Origin: Humulus lupulus
Taxonomy: Eukaryota; Streptophyta; Magnoliopsida; Rosales; Cannabaceae
Direction: 5' to 3'
Assembly (NCBI RefSeq): GCF_963169125.1
Contig: NC_084796.1
Location: 91,248,888-91,312,887, forward strand
DNA: 64,000 nt
The position numbers were made by a program, and so were the translations under genes. The notes beneath the pieces are model-generated. The model saw only the letters and a program-made list of their open reading frames with translations, did no database searches and was not told the origin of the DNA. This document shows positions 24,090 through 34,824 of the stretch, one piece after another. The first letter of the stretch is position 1. The number at the start of each line of letters is the position of its first letter.

Positions 24090-27000
24090 TTGTCTCAGCT
24101 TCGACGATAACCTCATCCTCACCCTCCTCCTGGCAACTATGATCTATGTAGCATCCGCAGGCTCATCGACTAAGCGTACTCGGAACTTCTCCATGGGTGG
24201 GTCTTGGAAATCCTCTAGGAAGGAGAAGTCAGTGGGCTAGTTGTAAGCCCAAACTTGGTAGAACACATCATCAATTTGCTTCTCCATAACACTATTAGGC
24301 TTAAGCTCCAAGCCTTGCTTCTGAACTAGGGTAGCCCATGCTTCGTCATGAGCACTAGTTAGCTATGAGGTCACCCTAATTAACTCCGAGGTCACTTTTA
24401 CGAGGCCCCATGGAGGTACCATTAAGATTATCAGAGGTCACCTTCAGTTCAACCTCCAAGGACGCAACACTTGCCTTCAGCTCGAATACTTTACCTTCAA
24501 CCAAAACAAGTTGCTTACTGAGTCGTTATGCGGTGTAAATGCTGGCGAGAATAAACTAGATAAACAAAAAGAAGGGTTAACTACTAGAAAGGAAAGATCT
24601 GATGAAAAAAAAAGATGCACAAGGTTATCAGACACCTATCGTAGTGGCCAAGTTGTTAGAATGACTGAGCACAGCAATGGAAGGGCTTCCAGAAAATCCC
24701 TGACACTCCTGCTCGCAGAGATGATTCATGTAACGCCTTGGGTAGCCAAGACGGTTACACTGTGTATTTATAAAGGTCTAGGACTTGCTAATCAAGTCAT
24801 TTAGTTGAAACGTGTCACTAAAACCATTAATGAACTAGGGTTAAAAGGGTTTTGGTCATAGAACATAAATTTCATATGCTTAAATGTTTTGTACAAGGGA
24901 TCCCTAAAAGAAACAATGTTTGAAAGCCAGATTAAAAAATTTCAAGGTATAAACAACCGCTAGCCACTCTAAGGGAAAAACAGACATTTATGGTCCTCAT
25001 GTTCTTGTCTCCTCCTCAACTGTGGCGGCCGAGTAGCTAGTCATGTACATTCAGCCTTCAGAGCTTTCCGAATCAAGGCTGATCAAGCTTACCCTTGCCT
25101 TTACCTGCACCACGATACACCCGTGAGCCAAGGACCAGCAAGAAAACATAACTTCATTGCACAAACATTGATAATAATCATATAACTCTTAAAGCATGTT
25201 CATACACGTAGCAGTCCATATTAATCACAGTACTCATAGACATAACCATGAATCCACAAGCCAATACTCAGTTATTCAGCATGCCATATTCAACAGTTAA
25301 CAATGATAATCAGATCACACAATAATCACGGTTTGATGCCCTTAGGTCGCACCCTCTGTTTACCCCACTGACCCCGGTCCGCTTGAACCGAGCTCGGTGA
25401 ATATTAAGCTGTCCTCAGCTACTAGTGGCTGAGCCGCGCCGTATGCGGTAATATCAATTATGTTCCTCTTAGACCGATTGTTTAATATTCTCATGGTGTA
25501 ATACCAACTTTCATAAGGCATACAAGAATAGGGAACCCTTAGTCCCATTATAAACTCACAACCGGGTCCAGTTCTCTTACCTTTAACTTCCAAGTGTTCT
25601 GATTACGAGAGATGCACCTTGAACACGATCTGTTTCCCAAGCCCTAGCTTATACCTAGTCACAACGAAGATAAGGGATTCCATTAATAATTGTATAGGGG
25701 TTTTGAGATAAATTTCTAACCTCTGGGACATTGAATTCCACCAAACACGGTAGTGGTATCGATCCCGAGCACCCTGGGTTAGGTTCCCGCGCTTAAAAAA
25801 CTCCAAAAGGGCAAAAATTTCCTTAAGGGTCGCGGCCCAAGCTTCCTATGCTGCAGCTTGCCCCTAACCAGAGGCCCAACGTCACCAAAATACCAGACAC
25901 AGGCTGCGGCCCAACACTCCCCATGCCATGGCCAGCCCTTCTTCTCCAGCACCTATCTACTTCAAAGGGCTGCCGCACACCAAGAACTACACCGCGGCCC
26001 GACCCTTTCGAACCAAAAAAATCTACCATTTTTAACACTTAAACCTCACTCAAATCCACCCAAAACCATCCTAATAACACAATCCAATTATCACAAACAT
26101 TCTAACATGTTTTCAGCAACATAACCAAGCAAAAACTTAGTCTAGAAACTCATCAAAAGAACATTCTAATGTCTGAAAATCACAAGCTCAAGAACACCAA
26201 AACCAGCCAAGAAAACCCAGAATTCAAACAGTATACCATAAATTGATCCTTACCTTCACTGAAGAACCAATCCTCCAAGAAATTATTGAGCTAACCCCCA
26301 AGTCTTCTGCCTTAATTCAGAACCCAAGAACTCTCTTAGACCCCAGCCATATCTACAGAATTTAATAATTAAAGATATAGCTCAGAACTTACCTCAACTC
26401 TTGAGTAGATCCTATAGCTAACCCTAAGCTAATCTCTAAAGTCCCAGCTCAAATTCTCTGAGTTTCCAGCCAATCTTTTCTTAGTTCTATGGTTTCCCTT
26501 GAGAGAGAGAAAAGAGAGAGAAGGGTTGGTTTTGCCTTGTTCTACCACTTTCTTATTTTTGTTTAATATGTCATTAATTAATTAAGTCAATCCCAAGGCT
26601 CGGGGTACCAATAACGTCCCTGAGGGCAAAATGGTAAAATTCTCCCAGTATTCCCACCTAGGCTTCCTAACCTCAAATATATCTCCAATTATTTATTTTC
26701 AGAACCCGATAACCTAGATAATCATCTAATACCCAAAATACCCCTTGACTTTCCCCGAGCCAAGTATTGGGTCCAGTAGTTACTTTCCCGCTAACTGGCT
26801 CCCTAGGATCGCCTCAAGTCGCACGTTGCAGATATACCCACATAATAATGTGGTCCTCACAATTATAACATATAGTCACATTTATGCCCTCAACGGGCTA
26901 AAATTACAAATATACCCCTCTAAGCAAAACAGGGCCTACATACATACCAATACTCATAGACATGCATTTCATATATTCATATAATCATACAAGCATGCCA

Positions 27001-27367
27001 ATCACATAATCATGCATTAAACTACTTAATTCACACGTAAACCAATTATGCCCTCCCGGCATACTAATCAAGGCCCTTAAGCCTTATTAGTGATTTTTGG
27101 GTCGTTACAATTTACATGGCCCACGAGTTGTGCAATATACCCATGGGTGGACTCAATGTCAGACTCAGGGGTGATGAGGTTTATTGAGATAGACGTGGGG
27201 GAATTGGAGGAGACACAACTTAAGTACTGATTCTTTTCCTTGGCTGTCACCGAACTGTCAAACCTGGTTGCAGAGTGCTTCTCAGAGGGCGACATAACAT
27301 TCTTTTCCTTGGCCACCACCAAACTGTCTTCCTTTTGAGCAACTGGTGTCTTCTTGGATTGAGCCAC
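24090..27367 (-). pseudogene. Tat-type antisense ORF relic, split by solo LTR D
   Basis: The minus-strand sequence at 27,367-27,110 encodes a polar S/T/K-rich segment (MAQSKKTPVAQKEDS..). After the solo LTR, 24,728-24,100 continues with NHLCEQECQG, a probable intron, then a coiled-coil-like stretch (VEGKVFELKASVASLEVELK). It ends in a tail with DDVFYQVWAYN and DFSFLEDFQDPP. Several in-frame stops are present. The arrangement resembles the C-terminal half of the Transposase_28-like protein encoded antisense to pol in Tat/Grande-type gypsy elements, seen in better shape at 29,945-32,512. The assignment rests on tail similarity and coiled-coil character, so it is tentative. Confidence 0.5.
24729..27109 (-). 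mobile_element. Solo LTR D, chromovirus type
   Basis: On the minus strand it starts TGTAACGACCCAAAAATCAC at 27,109 and ends CCAAGGCGTTACA at 24,729 (2,381 bp). Flanks are ATTCA (24,724-24,728) and ATTTA (27,110-27,114), a duplication with one change. Length, termini and internal blocks (CTTTACCTGCACCACGATAC, CCCTCCCGGC) match LTRs A and C. There is no primer site or coding sequence, so it is a solo LTR. GC-rich GGGCCGCGG-type motifs sit at 25,829-26,001. Confidence 0.85.
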
Positions 27368-27489
27368 TCAAGCTCTCTTGATTTTGGGTCCCTTGGTGAA
27401 TACATTCCCCAACGAAACATGATTCCTTCTGAAAAGAATAAGAAAAAGAATGTTCAGAATAGGATGTTGATAAAACTATTAGCTGAAAA

Positions 27490-28370
27490 ATGATTAGCTA
27501 CCCTACCCTTCAAACTAATGGAGGAATCTAGCCTACCCAATTAATTTATTTGGGTTTGCAAGTGTTATCCCTCAAAATTACAAGGATGACATGACGAATG
27601 AGAATGTGACACGTGACATCACAAATCAGGGAAAAATGACAAAGTATTGAGAAAATACCGAAGGGCAAACAAGATAGGTCCAGGACCTAGGGAAGTCGAC
27701 CAAGCCTAAAACCCCTAGGGGTGGTCGGCCTAAGCAGACCCAGGGCCCTAGGAGTGGTCGGCCTGACCCCCTACCCCAGGGGTGGTCGGCCCCAACATGC
27801 ACAAGGACCCCTAAGGGTGGTTGGCCTAACATCAACCCCTAGGGTGGTCAGCCCCAGTATGCCCAAGGACCCCTAGGATGGTCGGCCTAAGAAGGTCCAA
27901 GAGCCACCTGGGTGGTCAACCCACCCTATCTTTCATAGGGTGGTCAGCCTAAACCCCCAAGTACACTTCACTGAGAAATAATCACTCTCATTCAAACTGA
28001 GATCAATAGGCCTAGCACCCCGAAGATCAACAGGCCTAGCACCCAGAGGGTCACAGGTCCAGCACCCAAGCTTTGGTCATCGGGTTTAGTCATCGGGCCT
28101 AGCACCTAAGTCTCATATACCAACAGAGACTCAACATTTTCCCAGAAGTTTCAATCGTGCATTATCTACCACGATCTAAGGAAACAACGAGAAGACCCAC
28201 GATCTCATGATCATGCGAAGGTTGACACGTCTATCCATTACATGATAATTGTGTACAAAACAACGATCCCAGTACTACTGGTCAAGTAACTGCCCCTGGG
28301 TACTATAAATAAAGGACCCAGGGCTTCATTTACAGGGACTTTTGGACTCTGGGCTAGATCACTTTTTCTA
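27490..28370 (+). mobile_element. LTR-like region of a Tat-type element
   Basis: A gene-free stretch with many copies of a GGTGGTCGGCC(TA) motif at 27,715-27,950 and a TATA-like CTATAAATAAAGG at about 28,303, followed within 70 bases by integrase-tail coding sequence. The order suggests the U3 and R part of a 5' LTR joined by a large deletion to the end of pol. The LTR boundaries are not certain, and I cannot find a matching 3' LTR. Confidence 0.4.
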
Positions 28371-28372
28371 GA

Positions 28373-28618
28373 ATGAAAGTGGCCAGATACTTCAACACTA
28401 GAGTGAAAGATCAAAAATTCTAGGTAGGGGACTTAGTACTCACGAGGGTATTCCTAAACACTAAGGACACTACGGCGGGGGTACTAGGACCTAACTGGGA
28501 AGGGCCATACCTTGTGGATGAGGTGATACCACCAAGGACGTACAAGATAGCTTGACTGAATGGTGAACTAATTAGAAACTACTGGAATGGAGAACACCTC
28601 CGCCAGTACTATCAATAA
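28373..28618 (+). pseudogene. Integrase C-terminal tail, Tat-type gypsy
   Basis: An 82-codon frame with KVARYFNTRVK, VGDLVLTRV, LGPNWEGPYLVDEV, PRTYKIA and HLRQYYQ, then TAA. This is the C-terminal DNA-binding tail of integrase in Tat/Ogre/Athila-type elements, where LGPNWEGPY and HLRxYYQ are characteristic. A TAG stands after the first 14 codons (DQKF stop VGD) and a TGA after KIA. The rest of pol is missing upstream. The stop is followed by a spacer and the antisense ORF, the gene order known for Grande-like Tat elements. Confidence 0.85.
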
Positions 28619-28784
28619 AGTTGCTCAGTAGCAATACAAGTTTTAATTTGTAAATGTATTATTTACGAATTATATATGTAACAGCCATTATGCTTCAGTG
28701 AATGAATTTAATTTCTAAAGTTTCTCTAAGTTCTTTAAATTTCGTTTAATGAAGGACTTGTCCTGTAGACCTGTCAACCCCATC

Positions 28785-29102
28785 AAATCATGTTCGATTC
28801 TTGTCTCTGAGGGACCTATCGACCCATACAATCCAAAGGAGAGATAGATCCTAGGACCTTGTCGCCAAATTTATGGATCATGTTCGATCTTGGTATTTGA
28901 GGAGCCTATCGACCCATACGATCCAAACAAGAGACTGGTCTGAGGACCTTGTCGCCAACTTATTTCATCACGTTCGATCCCGGTTCTTGAGGAACCTTTC
29001 GGGCCATACGATCAAAAAAATAAGAGACTGGTCCGAGGACCAATCGCTATTATTGGATCATAATCAAATCTGGTCCTTGAGGGACCGATCGATAATTTGA
29101 TC
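28785..29102 (+). repeat. Tandem repeat, about 88-bp unit, 3.5 copies
   Basis: Units start near 28,785, 28,874, 28,964 and 29,053. Each contains ATCATGTTCGAT or a variant, TTGAGG(A/G)(A/G)CC, ATCGACCCATACGATC and GAGACTGGTC.GAGGACC. The last unit is partial. They lie just after the Tat integrase end, where these elements often carry tandem arrays. Confidence 0.8.
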
Positions 29103-29944
29103 TAAGACTCGTTACAGGCTCGATTAGCCCATCTAGACCCGGTTGGTCCAATTTAGACATTTCTGTCTACAATCATTATAACTAGTACACGAGAGATTAC
29201 GTAGATCGTGATCGAAACTTGCTACACAATCTACATCTATGTATAGGTATCATTACTACTGAGTATGAAACAATCACCCGACTGCCAATGAGGGACAAGC
29301 ATTTTCTACTTGCATCATCAGGTGAAAAGGATAAAACTATGTGTCTAATGCTAGAAGCAAGGCATGGTAAAGTAGCAAGTGACCAAGGCTTTTAAACCCA
29401 TGATCACTTGGGGGCATATAGTACATACCAATCAGGGTATACACGATCAATGAGGGAGATTACTATGCAAGCTCAAGCTTTTTTAGGACATTTGTTCAAC
29501 ATATGTTCAAAAAATGCAAAAAAACAAAAACAAAAAAAGCATTGGTAGGGAGATTCCAACCCTATAGGGTGTTCGGCCTATCACCCATGGGGTGGTCGTC
29601 CTGGTCGTTTTGTTCATGGTATTTGGTGAAGTATCATACTACTCACATTACCATGGTTGTTGCCATGAAAAACGTAAATGAGTAAGGTTAGTATGGCATG
29701 TAAAATACATGTGTTCAGAGTATACTGATACCTAAACCAATGAGGGTTGTGACTTGATATACTTAGTAAGCATTGGAAATAAAAAAATTTCAGTCAATAC
29801 ACTGAGTACTCATAACAAAAAAGCATAAAGGTATAAAATGGCATATGTAAAAACTGTCAAGTGCAAGGTGCCCCACCAATGGCATAAGAGGAAAGACAGA
29901 ATAAAGGACCAAGAAGACTAACTAGGGCAAGGAGTATCATCTGA
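29103..29944. other. Tat element spacer
   Basis: No gene seen. It contains one more GGTGTTCGGCCTA / GGTGGTCGTCC motif near 29,568-29,600, similar to those at 27,715-27,950. Confidence 0.4.
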
Positions 29945-32512
29945 AAGACTACCCTAAGCCTCGAAAATCTCATGAGCTAAACACTTCCTAAGCTCCTTCG
30001 CTCGCGTCTTCTCGGGAAGGAAAGCCAAGTTCAGATCTTTGTTGGACTTCTAAATCAAGTAGAAGCAAGAGAAGGCTATCTCTGAATACTCCTCTCGAGC
30101 CTTGTCCCAAGCAGCTTTGACCTCTTGATCCTTCTTGAGAAGAGAATCCTTCCGTAATTGATCTATGTCAGCAATGGGCTTCTCTTTCTCAGCTTCAGAC
30201 TGTTGGAGCTGATCTGTAAGTTCCCCCTCAATCTTGGTTATCCTGAGAGTCAACTCGGTCACTTTCTTCTGTTTGAGCTCCACGGTACTGCGAGGGTGTT
30301 TATATCTTCATCCTATGAGGCAATGTCATCATCCCTAGATCCAAGAACGTGCCTAAGGTCCAGTACCTCTTAGCAGACAACTTCAAGCTCAAAACGAAGG
30401 TTGGAGAGCGTAGAAGTACATTCTCCAAACCTATCACGCACATGAGAGACCAGCATCAATGCCTACAAAAAACATACAAGTGTTAGATAAACGTCAGAAC
30501 ATAAGCTAAATAGACGAGAAGGGAACTGTAAAGGACTCACACTCTGAATGTCTAAGAGTGACTTCGTGAGAATGGTGTTTAGGTCCTCATTCTTGATCCC
30601 ATTAAAGGTTGTTGTTGTTTGTGCCAGATGTGATGCTCGGTCCATAAGGGCGCTTAAGTTCCGTATAGCAGACTGATGTGGCTCAGATAAATGAGAAGGC
30701 GCATAGCAAGAAGCACCTGCATCAGTGAAAATGGGAGGAACTGGTGTGGAAAAAGATGGCTTTACCTCTTCAACAGGGCTAGACGCCAAAAGAATTGGAC
30801 TAGATGCCAAAGGAGTCAGAGGAGACACCTCAAGAGGAACCTCCATGACCGACTCAGCCTCAACCCTGACCCTTTTTGCCACTCGAATAGAATGACTGGC
30901 CTCAGTGGGAGTCGACCTCTACTGGGTGTGGACAAAACCAAACATATCTAAACCTACAAAAGAAGATCAAATGTTAGAAGGATATTAAGTACAGATGAAT
31001 CATAAAATAAAGGTGATAAAGTGTCGAACCTTCTAAATGTGATTCAAGTTCAAACGTAGCCTCATCAAAGTCGTCTAAAGCAAGCAATGAGTACGCAGCA
31101 GATGCACCCACCTCATCACCCTCATGTCTGGCTAGCACCGTCAAAGAAGGTATCTCATTGACATGAATGGGTCCTGGGGAGTCTATGGATATCACGGGCT
31201 CGCAACCATCGTCATCTGGAACATCTAGTATGGTAGGAGGAAACAGCCCCACCTTCCTAAGGTTCTCTAGAGTAATGAGGGTCTTGACATTCTTCTCCTC
31301 AGGGGTCATGGCACTCAGTGCCTTGGCCCTAACTATCACATCCTTGGTCGGGAGTGGTCTATAAAAGGGCCCAACGTGCTTAATCTAGGAGCAGTTGGCC
31401 ACGGCATCCTTAGTAAATAAATATTTGTCGACATATCTAAATGCCTTGCTATTTCCAGAGATCTCTTCCAAGAAGGTGTTAGTACCCTCCCTCATATAAT
31501 GGTGGAAGTGGAAATACCCCGAGTTATGCTGAGAAGGGTTTGTCTTTAGTTCAAATAGGCAGTGGATCTCGTGAGGCACTGGAGCAGCCCATTTTCTGCG
31601 GTGATAGATAATGTACAATGTAGATAAGGCCAAGATCGCATTAGGAGCCAGTTTAGAAGGACTAATACCAAAATAGTCTCCTACACTTCGGAAGTACGGA
31701 TGAAGAGGAAGTAGGGCCCTAGACCTAATGGCAGAATGTGTCCAAGCGCACATACCCAGAGGGGGATCCTCAGCCCTGTCATCTGGACCAGGGATAGTGA
31801 TGGATACACCATAGAGGTCAAAGGTCTTCCTCAAGTTCTTTACCTTCTCTTTAGTCATGTCAGAGGCCACCCTCTTGAACCAAATAACCTCATAATAAGT
31901 AGGGTGAAGCTTCTCAACCAGATTCCATATGATCTCACTGGCGAAGGCGGCCCCAGAATCTGATAAATGGAAGTCCTTTTGTCGTCTCTTCTTCTGCTGC
32001 TCAGCTGGCGAGACTGTCTTGCTCTTGGAAGGAGGTCGAACCACCTTAGGATGGAATCTGTGAATGGGACACTCCTGAGGATGAGTAGTATTGTGACAAG
32101 AGCCCTCGGTATAATCTTGCAAAGAAGAAGATCGGTGGGGAACCCGACTAGTATCTCGGTGCGAAAGGCGGTTCAATGGTTCTCACTGACTTGATCTATC
32201 CCACTGAGAAGAATGACTCTGCTGAGGTGTACCTTGGGTGCCTTGGGAACTGCGGGGCGTACTGTGCTGAGAAGTAATCTGAGAAGAGCCCGATGAGGAG
32301 CCCTGAGTGATATGCCTAGCACTCTGAGGATCATCTTGAGAGGGTTGCTGAGTTGTCTGTTTCACTCTCGCCATTGGACAGTGCCTCTTTAAGAAATTTT
32401 CCTCACTGAATAAGTATAAAGCGGAATGAGGGAGAATCCTTTTCAAGAACTCCTGAGGAGTATGCTCACTTACTGACATGTCTGGTGAAGATGATCTGGA
32501 CATATTCAACAA
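29945..32512 (-). pseudogene. Transposase_28-like antisense ORF of a Tat element
   Basis: A first exon runs 32,512 to about 31,034 in one frame, with TGA at 32,185-32,183 and TAG at 31,387-31,385. It has an S/Q-rich N-terminus and a K/R patch (PAEQQKKRRQKDF). The core is ALLPLHPYFRSVGDYFGISP, LAPNAILALSTLYII, PHEIHCLFELKTNPSQHNSG and YFHFHHYM, the pattern of the Pfam family called putative gypsy type transposon (Transposase_28). Likely exons follow at 30,953-30,545 (ending LLDIQS) and from about 30,464 leftwards. The last part is coiled-coil rich (KIEGELTDQLQQSEAEKEK) and ends near 29,945 (LRKCLAHEIFEA). It lies antisense to and downstream of the integrase tail, as the extra ORF of Grande-like Tat elements does. 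Its function is unknown. Confidence 0.85.
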
Positions 32513-32781
32513 AATAAAATTAAAGATTAAAGTTAGTACGATAACATAATGATGCCAACAATTGGGGGCATGCTCATGAACTAAAGAGTAAAAATGAAGA
32601 AATCAGGAGCAAGATTCTATATAGGGGGTCAGCCCAATGAGCCTAAGCATAGGCCGACCACCCCAAGGAAGTGAGCTTTAGAAAAATGCCAGAGGGCAAT
32701 TCAAGTCTCCAGAAAAAATAATGTTTACAGTACAAGGAAGACCCCCAAGGAAATCAGCTGAGGTGAAAAAATTATTTTTTA

Positions 32782-33440
32782 GTATCCCAGGTGGTCGGCT
32801 TATGCTTGGGTCGACCACCCTGAGTCCCTGAAAATTTCCTAAGGCAAGAGGTACTCGGCCCATGAACCCCCAAGGTGGTCGGCCTAGCCCTAAGCCTAGG
32901 CCTGGAAATCGCCTAAGGGAAGGAAAGGGAATACTTGGCCCATGAACCCCTAAGGTGGTTGGCCTAGCCCTAATTCTAGGCTGGGAAATCTCCTAAGGGA
33001 AAGAAATGGAATACTCGGCCCATGAACCCCTAAGGTGGTCGACCTAGCCCTAATTCTAAGCCTGTAAATCGCCCAAGACAAGGATTGGGAGCCCTGGAGG
33101 TCCTCGGCCAAAACACTAATTCTATGCCAGGAAATCTCCCAAGGCAAGGATTGGGAGTCCTAGAGGTGCTCGGCCCAAACACTGTCCTGGAAATCACCTA
33201 AGGCAAGGATAGGGAGCCCTAGAGGTGCTCGGCCCAAACCTGCTCCTAGGCCTGGAAATCACACAAGGAGAAGCCAAGAGGTACTCGGCCCATGATTGGG
33301 TGCCATGGAGGTGCTCAGCCCAAACCTGAACCTATCCCTAGAAATCGCAGGCACGAGGGTTTGGAGTCCCAGAAATCGCCAGGCCTAGGTCCTGCATCCC
33401 TGGAAATCATCCAGTCTAGGGTTTATAACCCTGGAAATCG
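32782..33440 (-). repeat. Tandem repeat, about 80-bp unit, in likely 5' UTR intron
   Basis: CATGAACCCC(C/T)(C/T)AAGGTGG occurs at 32,861, 32,941 and 33,021, giving an 80-bp period. Each unit also has GGTCGGCCTAGCCCTA and GGAAATC(G/T)CC(T)AAGG. Copies decay towards 33,440. The array lies between the first coding exon of the antisense ORF and a GTAAGAAC donor at 33,529, so it may be inside a 5' UTR intron. Confidence 0.75.
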
Positions 33441-33618
33441 CCCGCGCTAAGGAATTTTACAGAGAAATCTTTATATTAATCTAAGCACATTTAAATTAAA
33501 TGATGTGAAGATTAAAAGAGAGTTCTTACCAAAGATCTGAGTTTAATGAGGAACTAGAAAAATCAGACTTGAATCCTATTTGAAAGTGGTGCATGGAGCA
33601 GGAATGAGGAGAGAGGAT

Positions 33619-33629
33619 CTACTTATAAC
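33619..33629 (-). promoter_or_regulatory. TATA-like box for the antisense ORF
   Basis: Minus-strand GGTTATAAGTA lies about 95 bases upstream of a consensus splice donor (TTTG|GTAAGAAC at 33,529). A short 5' UTR exon of roughly 33,530-33,600 would fit. This is an inference from spacing; no transcript evidence is available here. Confidence 0.35.
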
Positions 33630-33664
33630 CTCTTAGGCAGACAAGATATTTTTATGAATTCGAA

Positions 33665-33995
33665 TTTCCTTGAAAAATATTAGATATGGTTAAAATTTAG
33701 ATTCCTTGAAAAATATCTATATTTTTAGGAATTTAAAATTCCTTGAAAAATATTTATATTTTTAGGAAATCAAATTCCTTGAAAAACTATTTTATATTTT
33801 TAGGAATTAAAATTCCTTGAAAAATATTTTTTATTTTTAAGAATTAATATCCTTGAAAAATATATTATATTTTTAGGACTTTAAAACTCCTTGAAAAATA
33901 TGTTATATTTTTAGGATTTCAATTTTCCTTGAAAAATATATTAGATTTTTAGGAAAATAATTTTCCTTAAAAAACCTAATTAATTTTAGGAATTA
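33665..33995. repeat. AT-rich tandem array, about 37-bp unit, 8-9 copies
   Basis: Repeated TTCCTTGAAAAATAT followed by TATATTTTTAGGA, with a period of about 37 bases. Units alternate A/T tracts with a TAGGAATT..TTCCTTG half-palindrome. No gene. It lies upstream of the antisense ORF promoter. Confidence 0.85.
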
Positions 33996-34821
33996 CTAAT
34001 TGTCCCTGAAAAATTCGTACTGAGCAAAGTATCGATGGTAAAAAAGGTACTATGTAATGTCCCGAGGGACATGACTCTTTAAGTACTGCTACGGTATATT
34101 TCTCGGACCTGGTAATGTCCACAACTATTGCACCAGACATGGTTGGTCTAGCTATTGGATTTGGGATTTTGTTTGAGCTTGATTTGGAGATGGTTGCTTA
34201 ATTGGGTTTAAGATTTTGCAATAAATATGATCACACTAAAAAGAAAATAGATAGTGTAATGTTGTTGATAGTTTTCTAATTAGATGACATAATTTGGGTT
34301 TAAATATTTATTTAGTTAAATTTTATTTTATTTTTTATATTTTAAATATATTTTATTAGTTTTTTCTATTTTAAATATATTTCTAACTACTTTAATATAT
34401 ATATTTAAAAATGAGTTTGACTAATTATATTAGATGGTATTATTCTCGTAGCTATTTCACACTATTAATGAAGGAGATAGTGATAATTATACTATGTTAG
34501 TATCTCTAAGGACATATTTGGATGTCACTGTGTAATTATTAGGCGTGTAATTATACTCTATTTTAAAATAGAATGTGTATTTGGATGTCAAGTCATAATT
34601 ATATATGAATTTATATTATTATGTTTGACAAAATAGTTAATAATTAAATAGTAAAATATAATATAATATGTATTATTTAAAACTAATAGCATTTCCATTT
34701 CAAAAATAAAAATGTTGGATAATATTTACTAATTACAAAGTGTAATTACACGCAATTCTTATGGAGAGTCATGAGAATTGAAGAGTGCAATTAGGACATT
34801 TCAATTATCTCAAATTTTATG
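33996..34821. other. AT-rich spacer
   Basis: No gene seen. Two copies of a TATTTGGATGTCA motif occur at 34,508 and 34,571, suggesting a diverged small repeat into which the CACTA derivative at 34,825 inserted. Confidence 0.35.
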
Positions 34822-34824
34822 ATT

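Noticed and set aside
28873..29100. 75-codon plus-strand frame over the 88-bp repeats
   Set aside because: It is generated by the repeat unit, and its SRDRS-like periodic translation only mirrors the tandem array.
31736..32194. Plus-strand frames opposite the Transposase_28-like ORF
   Set aside because: They are shadows of the minus-strand coding sequence, which carries the family motifs.
27700..33440. Direct repeats considered as a CRISPR-like array
   Set aside because: Repeats are diverged, contiguous without unique equal-length spacers, and sit inside a plant retrotransposon.
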